Shown here piece by piece: positions 35,160-41,967 of a stretch of 64,000 bases of DNA (positions are counted from its first letter, which is position 1; each line of letters starts with the position of its first letter). Under the pieces are notes generated by a model. It was given only the letters and a program-made list of their open reading frames with translations. It did not search any database and was not told the DNA's origin. The DNA comes from an uncultured Alistipes sp. GTDB taxonomy: Bacteria > Bacteroidota > Bacteroidia > Bacteroidales > Rikenellaceae. A program made the position numbers and the translations under genes. The DNA lies in NCBI GenBank assembly GCA_947591475.1, contig CANQDE010000003.1, forward strand, positions 1-64,000, given 5' to 3'.

Positions 35160-35342
35160 CAGGCATAAAAAAAGCGGGCAAATCACTCAACCCTTAACCG
35201 AGGCCTTGGACTGCCCACAAAGAAGATCGAAGAATTGCCCGCGCTGAAAAACAGCGCGAGCATCAACCTTAAATCCTTCTTTGTATCAAAATGTTCCAAG
35301 TTTCGGTTAAAGAAGAAAAGCCGATGCGCTTTCAATATGTCT
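35160..35342 (-). ncRNA. ssrS: 6S-like regulatory RNA candidate
   Basis: About 183 nt with 5' and 3' ends that pair: 35160-35167 with 35336-35343, and 35171-35176 with 35327-35332. After a bubble of about 16 nt on each side the rod continues with 35194-35201/35303-35310 (TTAACCGA/TCGGTTAA), 35205-35210/35295-35300, 35217-35225/35276-35284 (ACAAAGAAG/CTTCTTTGT) and an apical stem 35236-35246/35252-35262. A TATCTTTG promoter with the palindromic upstream module sits at 35354-35347, and a T-run ends the RNA near 35167. Length, end pairing and central bubble match 6S RNA, which binds RNA polymerase. No known gene overlaps it. Confidence 0.6.
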
Positions 35343-35346
35343 GGGA

Positions 35347-35395
35347 CAAAGATAAGAAAAGATGAGCGCAATACCAAATTTATTTGAGCATTGCC
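35347..35395 (-). promoter_or_regulatory. Promoter module for the 6S-like RNA
   Basis: On the minus strand CTCGGC, the palindrome-like CAAATAAATTTG, GCGCTCATCTTTTC and TATCTTTG (35354-35347). It is the same module as at 34032 and 82-140. Confidence 0.6.
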
Positions 35396-35423
35396 GAGAC
35401 GAAGTATCTTCCCGTTTTCAAAA

Positions 35424-35516
35424 GGCGTGGGACGAAGACTGCGGAGGTCGCCAACGGCGGGCCTCCGCGGGCGGAGGCTTCGGCCCGCGCGGCTCAAAGA
35501 GCCGCATTTTTTATTG
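35424..35516 (-). repeat. Noncoding repeat, module A (copy A6)
   Basis: GGCGTGGGACGAAGACTGCGG, then GGCGGGCCTCCG..CGGAGGC and GCGGCTCAAAGAGCCGC. It is nearly identical to the copy at 10555. It lies at the 3' end of the chromate transporter genes. Confidence 0.85.
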
Positions 35517-35552
35517 AATAGTCGATAATGCCGCGAACTGTAAAGAGGTCTC

Positions 35553-36122
35553 TTACCGATAATAAATAAGTATGCCTGCGAGGGCGGACAGGACAATAAG
35601 AACAATCGGGTTGACTTTGCGCCATGCTCCGATGAATACGCCGCCGAACAGCAACCAGCTCCATGCGTCGATGAAATTCTGTTCGCCCGGGTCGCTGCCG
35701 TGTGGGAAAATCAACAGCAATGCTGCGGAGGCAATCATACCGATGACCACAGGCCGCATGCCCTGCATCGCTCCTTCGACAATCGGATTGTTCCGGAGTT
35801 TCAGAAAGAAGCGGGTGATGAGCAGCATCAACGTCAGCGCCGGCAGACAGACGGCGAACGTCGCCGTGAGTGCTCCCAGCAGGCCCATCCATAGGCCGCC
35901 GGCCTGCGACCCCACCGTGTAGCCCACGTAGGTCGCCGAATTGATGGCGATGGGGCCGGGCGTAATCTGCGAAACGGCCACGATGTCGGCAAATTCGGCA
36001 TTGGTCATCCAGCCGTGCTGCATGACCACCTCGTTCTGGATGAGCGACAGCATCGCATAGCCGCCGCCGAAACCGAAAAATCCGATTTTCAGATAGCTGA
36101 TGAAAAGTTGCAGCAGAATCAT
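35553..36122 (-). CDS. Chromate transporter family protein, half-size (second of pair)
   Basis: A 189-residue single-domain CHR-family membrane protein. The family motif FGFGGGYAMLSLIQNE lies near residue 15 and SQITPGPIAINSATYVGY near 60. Long hydrophobic segments fill the rest (LTLMLLITRFFL, VVIGMIASAALLLIF). The ATG at 36122 overlaps the stop of the upstream copy by 4 bp (ATGA). Half-size CHR proteins usually occur as pairs that work together; some export chromate, but many have no proven substrate. The pair follows the Ehr-type complex by 7 bp, so it may be co-transcribed with it. Confidence 0.9.
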   Translation of the reverse strand: MILLQLFISYLKIGFFGFGGGYAMLSLIQNEVVMQHGWMTNAEFADIVAVSQITPGPIAINSATYVGYTVGSQAGGLWMGLLGALTATFAVCLPALTLMLLITRFFLKLRNNPIVEGAMQGMRPVVIGMIASAALLLIFPHGSDPGEQNFIDAWSWLLFGGVFIGAWRKVNPIVLIVLSALAGILIYYR

Positions 36123-36724
36123 CGGTCTCCCTCCTTTCTCGCTGGCCGCTCCGTTTCGTCCGGAGCGAATTTTTTGTGATTCGGTCCCTTCTCTTTTCGC
36201 AGGCGGTAGAGGGCGTGCAGAATGCCCGCCGCAGCTGCTCCGGCCAGAATCCAAACGGGCGACCAGCCTAAATACCAAACTGCTACGGCGGTCAGCGTGA
36301 TGACGACGTACAGCGCGGGGTGCATTCCGCGTGCCAGCGAGATGACCGGTACGACGATGAGTGCCACGACGGCCGGCCGCATTCCTTTGAAAGCGGCGTC
36401 GACAATGGGATTGTAGCGGATGTCGGCGAAGAGCAGGGCAATCAGCAGGATGATGACGAACGACGGCACCACGACGCCCAGAATTGATGCTACGGCACCG
36501 GCATACCCGCGCATTTTGTAGCCTACGAAGACCGACGTATTGAGCGAAATGGGCCCGGGAGCCGATTGCGCCAGCGTCAGCAGGTCGAGAAAATCCCGTT
36601 CGGCAATCCAGTTGCGACGGTCGATGACCTCGCGGCGGATCAGCGGGATCATTGCATACCCCCCTCCGAACGTGAAGATACCGATCTTAAAAAAACTCCA
36701 AAAAAGCGTGAATAGGGGTCGCAT
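36119..36724 (-). CDS. Chromate transporter family protein, half-size (first of pair)
   Basis: A 201-residue single-domain CHR protein. It has FTFGGGYAMIPLIRREV near residue 20 and TLAQSAPGPISLNTSVFVGYK near 60, matching the same positions in the second gene. The C-terminal tail is charged (RKEKGPNHKKFAPDE). It overlaps the next gene by 4 bp and starts 7 bp after the small-subunit gene of the complex upstream. The two CHR genes point in opposite membrane orientation in known pairs; here that is inferred, not seen. Confidence 0.9.
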   Translation of the reverse strand: MRPLFTLFWSFFKIGIFTFGGGYAMIPLIRREVIDRRNWIAERDFLDLLTLAQSAPGPISLNTSVFVGYKMRGYAGAVASILGVVVPSFVIILLIALLFADIRYNPIVDAAFKGMRPAVVALIVVPVISLARGMHPALYVVITLTAVAVWYLGWSPVWILAGAAAAGILHALYRLRKEKGPNHKKFAPDETERPARKEGDR

Positions 36725-36730
36725 GGTGGT

Positions 36731-37495
36731 TTAGTTTCGATTCTTTTTCCCCAGCAGGGTGCGGATACCGTCGATGAAAATCATCGGATGGGTCGGCGCG
36801 CCCGGCAGCCAGAGATCAATGTGGTGCGTCGCAAAAAACGTGCGGTCGATCGCCTTGCTCTCGGCGAACAGCCCGCCCGAGCAGGTTTCGGTGCCGCAGG
36901 CGATGAGCAGTTTGGGTTCGGCTACGGCCTCGCAGCAGATGCGCAGCGCTTCGGCCATGTTCGCGGTTACGGGGCCGGAGATCACCACACCGTCGGCATG
37001 GCGCGGCGAGGCGGTGAACCCGATGCCGAATCGTCCGAAGTCGAAATTGACGTTGCCCGTCGCTCCGAGTTCCATTTCGACCGACGCATCGCCGCCCGCC
37101 GAGACCTCGCGCAGGTGGAGCGATTGGCCGAAACAGCGGGCCAGTTCGGGCCGCACGTCCGCGCGGTCGAAGGGTACGGCGGTCATCCCCGGCCGCAGCA
37201 CGAGCCCTTCGCGCGTCGGCGAACCGATGCGGTAGTCGTTCGTGAACCGGATGTTGCGGGGTGCGCGCAGGGCGCATTCGCCGCAGAAGAGACAGCGCCC
37301 GAGGTCGAGCGTAAAGGGTTTCGCCGAGAGCGCGCCGGTCGGACAGAGTGCCGCGGCCGCTTCGAGATCGGCGGTATCGGTCGTCTCGGTCAGCTCGGGG
37401 CGGCCCCGGAACCGTTCGGTCAGTTGCACGGCATCGAGATCGGAGATGGCCTGCCGGCCGTGGCTGCGCAGGACTTTCAGCTTCGGAAATATCAT
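36731..37495 (-). CDS. HyfI/NuoB-like small subunit of Ehr-type complex, ligands missing
   Basis: A 254-residue protein. Residues 45-80 form a ferredoxin-like piece with Cys51 (CPTGAL) and Cys68, Cys71, Cys74 (CLFCGEC), enough for one [4Fe-4S] cluster. The rest follows hydrogenase-4 small subunits, with FGRFGIGFTASPRHADGVVISGPVT. The proximal-cluster cysteines are gone: the CNGC position reads GATGN (144-148), the GxC position reads GTETC (201-205) and the PGCPP position reads PGAPT (231-235). It overlaps the large subunit by 4 bp. It belongs to the complex I/hydrogenase family but should not pass electrons to a [NiFe] site. Confidence 0.88.
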   Translation of the reverse strand: MIFPKLKVLRSHGRQAISDLDAVQLTERFRGRPELTETTDTADLEAAAALCPTGALSAKPFTLDLGRCLFCGECALRAPRNIRFTNDYRIGSPTREGLVLRPGMTAVPFDRADVRPELARCFGQSLHLREVSAGGDASVEMELGATGNVNFDFGRFGIGFTASPRHADGVVISGPVTANMAEALRICCEAVAEPKLLIACGTETCSGGLFAESKAIDRTFFATHHIDLWLPGAPTHPMIFIDGIRTLLGKKNRN

Positions 37496-39024
37496 AGGTC
37501 GTGTCCGCAGTATGAGAGGTTGAAACTTTTGTTGCAGATGGGGAAATCGGAGATTCCCTCGCCGCGCAGGGCCAAGGCCAGCGCCGCCCAGTTGTGGAGG
37601 CTCGCATCCTTGATGCGGCAGGCGGCGATGCGCCCTGCAGCATCGGTTACGAGCACGTGGCAGGTCTCGCCGCGCCACCCCTCGACCAGTCCGAACGAGA
37701 GCGACGACGGCGCCAGCGGCGCGGCGTAGTCGGGTGCGGCGCAGGGATTGGGGGCATCGGCGTATTTTTGTTCGTAGATGGTCAGCAGCCGGTCGATGTA
37801 GTCGGCCGACTGGAGAATTTCGCGGCAGCGCATCATCAGCCGGGCCATGACGTCGCCCTGCCGCTTGACGATGCTTTCGTGGCGGATGTGCTTGGCATAG
37901 ACGCCCCACGGATGCGATGCGCGGATGTCGCGCATTAGGCCGCTCGAACGGGCCGCCTGACCCACGCCGCCGAGCTCGGTCATCTGGTCGCGCGTTACGA
38001 CGCCGCATTGCTCGAAGCGGGCCAGCAGCGTCGGCGACGATTTGATGTCCTGTCGCACCTCGTTGTAGCGGCGGGCGATCTCCGCTACGTTGTGTCGAAT
38101 CATCTCCGACGTCGCCGCGTCCAATGGGAAGCGGGTGCCGTGGGGGCGGATCAACCCCTTGCCGAAGCGGTTGCCGCACCACGCCTGTGTGGTGTTGATC
38201 GTCATCGTGCGGAGCGCTTCGCAGGCCACCTGCCCTAATTGGTAGCTTACGTCGCCCGAAAGGGCCCCCGTGTCGGCGATTTGCATCGCCATGCGTTCCA
38301 GCTCCAGCGCAACGGCGCGTTCGCGGTCGAGTTGGGCCGGTCGTTCGTGGCCCGTCAGCTTCTCGACCGCTTCGACGAAGGCTGTCGCATGGGCCACCGC
38401 GCTGTCGCCTGCGACCGTCTCGGCCAAACAGCATTGGCGCAGCCGGTTGGCCGTCGTCTCGAAGGCGTGTTCGATGCCCCGATGCTGGTAGCCTAATGCG
38501 ATTTCGAGGTGCAGCACCTGCTCGCCGCTGCAAATGAACCGGAAGGCGCCCGGCTCGATGATGCCCGCGTGAATCGGGCCGACGTTCACCTCGTGGAGCG
38601 AACCGCCCTCCATCGTGTAGAACGGGTAGTTGTCCATCGTGCTCCGGCGGTCGTAGCGGTCGAACGGAAAGCGCAGCGGCTTGGGCCACGGCATGCCGTC
38701 GAACCGGATGCCGTAACGTTCGGCGATGTCGCGTTCGAAGGGATGCACCTGCGGATGACACGCCGTCAGCGAAGGCAGCGCCGTATCGTCGTAGTAATCG
38801 GTCGCGAACGAGGTGATGAGCACCTGCGAAGCGTCGTCGTCTAAAAGCAGCGCATAGAAACGCATCCGTCCCTCCTCGGGTCGTGCGAAATAGTGGGCGA
38901 GGTGGTAGCGCGGTTCGGCGAGCTTCGCGCAGAGGTCGTCGTAGAAGTCGGCGTAGGAGACCTCGGGAATTTCCCGCAGCGGGATGGCGGCTGCCGTATT
39001 GTCGGTTATATAATATCGTATCAT
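37492..39024 (-). CDS. HyfG/NuoCD-like large subunit of Ehr-type complex, no [NiFe] site
   Basis: A 510-residue fusion from the ATG at 39024. Residues 1-125 are the NuoC/30-kDa-like part (HPFERDIAERYGIRFDG). The rest is the 49-kDa/hydrogenase large-subunit-like part (GPIHAGIIEPGAFRF, HLEIALGYQHRGIEHAFE). Active hydrogenases have CxxC motifs at both ends; here the first reads AETVAGDSAVAHA (201-213) and the C-terminus reads FPICNKSFNLSYCGHDL (494-510), leaving at best one Cys in place. It overlaps the small subunit and the next membrane subunit by 4 bp each. The unaltered fold with absent ligands is the mark of Ehr complexes. Confidence 0.9.
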   Translation of the reverse strand: MIRYYITDNTAAAIPLREIPEVSYADFYDDLCAKLAEPRYHLAHYFARPEEGRMRFYALLLDDDASQVLITSFATDYYDDTALPSLTACHPQVHPFERDIAERYGIRFDGMPWPKPLRFPFDRYDRRSTMDNYPFYTMEGGSLHEVNVGPIHAGIIEPGAFRFICSGEQVLHLEIALGYQHRGIEHAFETTANRLRQCCLAETVAGDSAVAHATAFVEAVEKLTGHERPAQLDRERAVALELERMAMQIADTGALSGDVSYQLGQVACEALRTMTINTTQAWCGNRFGKGLIRPHGTRFPLDAATSEMIRHNVAEIARRYNEVRQDIKSSPTLLARFEQCGVVTRDQMTELGGVGQAARSSGLMRDIRASHPWGVYAKHIRHESIVKRQGDVMARLMMRCREILQSADYIDRLLTIYEQKYADAPNPCAAPDYAAPLAPSSLSFGLVEGWRGETCHVLVTDAAGRIAACRIKDASLHNWAALALALRGEGISDFPICNKSFNLSYCGHDL

Positions 39025-40421
39025 AGGGTTGCGATTTGACGAAGCAGGTCGACGAGCAGGTCGGGCTGCCACAATCCGGCGGTCATGGCGAGCACCAAGA
39101 GCGTCAGGGCCGACCACGAGAGGGCCCGATCGACCTTCGAGGGATGCAGTTCGTCTTGGTTGGGTTGATAACAGAGGCGGATCATGCGCGAGCAGAACGA
39201 GTAGATGACGATGCAGACGAGCAGCACCATCGCTGCGACGAGCCACCATGCCCCGTCGATAGCCGCCTCTTGGAGAATCAGCAGTTCGGAGAGAAAGAGC
39301 GGCGAGGGCGGAAAGGCGACGAGCACGACCATGCCGGCCAGCAGCCCGATGGCGCCCACGCGGTTGATGCGGATGTAATCGCCGATGCGGTTGATGCGGT
39401 AGCCGTTGTAGACCTGCCGCACGACGGCCATTTGCAGAAAGAGGCTGCTTTTAATCAAGGTATGGAACACGACGTGGAACAGGGCGGCCCAGACGCCGAT
39501 GCCGCCGATACCCAATCCGATGGCGGCGATGCCCATGTTCTCGACCGTCGAGTAGGAGAGGAAGCGTTTGTAGTTGTTCGTGCGGCGCAGGAACAGGGCG
39601 CCGATGACAAGCGACAGCACGCCGGTGAGTAGCAAGACGTGCCGCACCCAAGGGAAAACGGGCGATGCGGCGAGCAGCTTGTAGATGCGGAAGATGGCTA
39701 AAAATCCGGCATTCACCAACCCTGTGGAAATCAGCGCCGACCCGGGCGAGGGGGCGGCGAAATTGGCATCGACGCCGACGGTGTAGAGCGGAAAAATCTC
39801 CGCCTTGCAGCTATATCCGCAGAGAATCAACAGAAAAGCGATCTTCAGATAGAGCGGATTGGCTGTGGCGATGGTGGCGGCTAAGGCCTCGTGCGAAAGC
39901 GATTCGCTGCCCGTCGCAGCGCAAAGCAACAGGATGCCCAAATAGGCGACGGCGATGCCCGTCGAGCAGACGAACAGGTATTTCCAAGCCGCTTCGAGCG
40001 TCGGTTCGGTGCGGCGGTGATAGACGATGCCCGCCGTGCAGAGGCTGGTCGCTTCGAGCAGAATCCACGTTACGGCGAGGTTGTTCGAGAAGTAGACGCC
40101 TGCGATGGAGGCGGTCAGCAACAGCATCAATGCCGAGTAGGTGCGTGTCCGGCGGATGTCGTTCCCTTTGAGATAGGCCTCGGAGTGGAAGTAGGCGAAA
40201 GCCGATACGAGCGTGAGCAGCAGATAGAAAAGCGTCCCTGCGGCATCGAACGTGAAGATGCCCGCCGAAGTCGTTTCGTAAAGTCCGCCCGCGAGCAGCA
40301 GGGCGGCGAATCCGGCCTGTACGGCGTAAAAGGCGATTCCGACGAAGAACAAATGGCGTTCGCTGCGGGCTGCGAAAGCGGCCGCGGCGATCAACAGGCT
40401 GAGTGTGAAATAGACGATCAT
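39021..40421 (-). CDS. HyfF/NuoN-like membrane subunit of Ehr-type complex
   Basis: A 466-residue antiporter-like subunit with about 13-14 hydrophobic segments. The family signature region is YKRFLSYSTVENMGIAAIGLGIGGIG, where the Lys and Glu of the ion channel are expected, and LFHVVFHTLIKSSLFLQMA (the broken-helix Lys). SCKAEIFPLYTVGVDANFAAPSPGSALIS is the family loop. It would move protons or sodium. It overlaps the large-subunit gene by 4 bp and follows the HyfE-like gene by 8 bp. Confidence 0.92.
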   Translation of the reverse strand: MIVYFTLSLLIAAAAFAARSERHLFFVGIAFYAVQAGFAALLLAGGLYETTSAGIFTFDAAGTLFYLLLTLVSAFAYFHSEAYLKGNDIRRTRTYSALMLLLTASIAGVYFSNNLAVTWILLEATSLCTAGIVYHRRTEPTLEAAWKYLFVCSTGIAVAYLGILLLCAATGSESLSHEALAATIATANPLYLKIAFLLILCGYSCKAEIFPLYTVGVDANFAAPSPGSALISTGLVNAGFLAIFRIYKLLAASPVFPWVRHVLLLTGVLSLVIGALFLRRTNNYKRFLSYSTVENMGIAAIGLGIGGIGVWAALFHVVFHTLIKSSLFLQMAVVRQVYNGYRINRIGDYIRINRVGAIGLLAGMVVLVAFPPSPLFLSELLILQEAAIDGAWWLVAAMVLLVCIVIYSFCSRMIRLCYQPNQDELHPSKVDRALSWSALTLLVLAMTAGLWQPDLLVDLLRQIATL

Positions 40422-40429
40422 GGGGGCAA

Positions 40430-41059
40430 TCAGTCTTTGACGTGGGTAAGTGCATCGGCATCGTCGGCATGGATGCGGTCGTCGATGCGGCGGAAAAGGA
40501 TGCCCATCATCAGCACCGACATGAGGAGGTCGAGCAGGATGGCGATGTTGATGACCCCGGGCATTTCGACGCCGATGGCCATCGAAAAGAGGAACACGCC
40601 GTTTTCGATGATGAGGAACCCCACCAAGTGGGAAAACAGCTGCGAACGGAGCACGATCAGCGTCAATCCGCTCAGCAGGGCGTAGAGCGCCACCCCGAAG
40701 AAGACGAGGTCGATGGTTCGGTCAGCCATGTAGTAGGTGAGTGATACGCTGACGACGAGCGCCGTGATCGATAGGACGAGCGAGCCGAACTGCGACGAAC
40801 CCGACGTGCGTACGCGGTTGATTTTCGTCCGTTTGATGATGCGGTAGAGGATGAAGGGCACGAGCAGCGCTTTGAAAACCAGCGTTTCCAAGGCGATGAA
40901 GGCCAGTTCGGCCGGATGGATGGCGTGCAGCCGCAGCAGCGCGACGGCGAAGAGTAGCCATCCCTGCAACGACATGATCGAGACGAAGTTGCGGTAGCGT
41001 TCGGTAATCGCGAGATAGACCAGCGTTACGACGTAAACGAGAATCAGAGCGGGAATCAT
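40430..41059 (-). CDS. HyfE/NuoK-like membrane subunit of Ehr-type complex
   Basis: A 209-residue protein from the ATG at 41059 with about six membrane segments. The first half resembles the HyfE N-terminal part (FVSIMSLQGWLLFAVALL and ALETLVFKALLVPFILYRIIKRT). The second half is NuoK-like (LLSGLTLIVLRSQLFSHLVGFLIIENGVFLFSMAI, with the Glu in IIENG). The C-terminus is acidic and charged (DDRIHADDADALTHVKD). It overlaps the HyfC-like gene stop by 4 bp. The open frame farther upstream (to 41350) is shadow. Confidence 0.9.
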   Translation of the reverse strand: MIPALILVYVVTLVYLAITERYRNFVSIMSLQGWLLFAVALLRLHAIHPAELAFIALETLVFKALLVPFILYRIIKRTKINRVRTSGSSQFGSLVLSITALVVSVSLTYYMADRTIDLVFFGVALYALLSGLTLIVLRSQLFSHLVGFLIIENGVFLFSMAIGVEMPGVINIAILLDLLMSVLMMGILFRRIDDRIHADDADALTHVKD

Positions 41060-41964
41060 GACAGTACGATGTTGAGTTGCAGCAGGTAGGCCGTGAAGAA
41101 GACCAAGGCGGCCAGCGCTGCGATGGTGAGGATGAAAGTCGTGTTGCGGACGAGTTTGTTGCGGGCCTGCGTCGATTCGACCACGCCGACCGAACAGCCC
41201 GTAAGCACGACGGCCAGCGGGGCGGCGAACCACCAGTTCGGACAGCAGGCGGCGGCCACGGCATTGGCGGCGAGCAGCGAAAGGGCGGCGGTCTTGCACC
41301 AGCCGGCTATCTTGATGAAGGCCAGATCGACGCCGCAGTAGTCGAGGCACATCACCTCGTGGATCATCGTCAGTTCGAGGTGGGTGCGCGGATCATCGAC
41401 CGGCACCCGTCCGCTTTCGGTGAACACCAATTTTGTCAAGACGAAGGCCGAGAGGAGCAGGGCGATGGTGTAGCGTCCCTCGCAGCCGACCGCGAAAAGG
41501 TCGGTGAACGACGTGCAGCCGGTCAGCAGGGCCAGCGTCCCCAGAATCAACAGCAGCGCCGGTTCGGAGAGCGCTCCGTAGAGGGCTTCGCGGCTGGCGC
41601 CCATCCCTTCGAACGGACTTCCGGTATCCATCGCGGCCAGAATCAAGGCGGTGCGGCCCAGCGCCAGCGTGTAGGCCAAAGCGATTAGGTCGCCGTCGAA
41701 TGCGAGTACGGCGGGCAGATCGCCGACCGGAACGAAGAGCATCGCCACGAGGGCTGCGCCGAGATAAACCGACGGCACGGCGCGGAACAGGGCCGAAGTC
41801 GTGGTGGAATAGACGGCGCCTTTGCGCAGCAGCACCCGCACGTCATAGAGGTGCTGGAAAAAGCGGATGCCGCGTCGACCCGCCAATCGGGCCCGCGTGC
41901 GGTTGATTACGCCCGGAATCGCGATCGCCACCGCCAAAATTAACAGCAAGTTGAGGATTTTCAT
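41056..41964 (-). CDS. HyfC/NuoH-like membrane subunit of Ehr-type complex
   Basis: A 302-residue protein of the NuoH/HyfC family with about eight hydrophobic segments. The family loop GRTALILAAMDTGSPFEGMGASREALYGALSEPALL has the conserved Glu cluster, and RVPVDDPRTHLELTMIHEVM is the second signature. It forms the link between the peripheral arm and the ion-pumping subunits. It lies 4 bp after the HyfB-like gene and overlaps the HyfE-like gene by 4 bp. Confidence 0.93.
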   Translation of the reverse strand: MKILNLLLILAVAIAIPGVINRTRARLAGRRGIRFFQHLYDVRVLLRKGAVYSTTTSALFRAVPSVYLGAALVAMLFVPVGDLPAVLAFDGDLIALAYTLALGRTALILAAMDTGSPFEGMGASREALYGALSEPALLLILGTLALLTGCTSFTDLFAVGCEGRYTIALLLSAFVLTKLVFTESGRVPVDDPRTHLELTMIHEVMCLDYCGVDLAFIKIAGWCKTAALSLLAANAVAAACCPNWWFAAPLAVVLTGCSVGVVESTQARNKLVRNTTFILTIAALAALVFFTAYLLQLNIVLS

Positions 41965-41967
41965 GGG

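Noticed and set aside
35183..35605. A 140-codon frame on the minus strand over the 6S-like RNA
   Set aside because: It crosses a promoter, a module A repeat and the rod-forming region, and the peptide has no domain.
36731..39024. A functional hydrogenase-4/formate hydrogenlyase
   Set aside because: The [NiFe] and proximal cluster cysteines are missing and no hyp or formate dehydrogenase genes are present.
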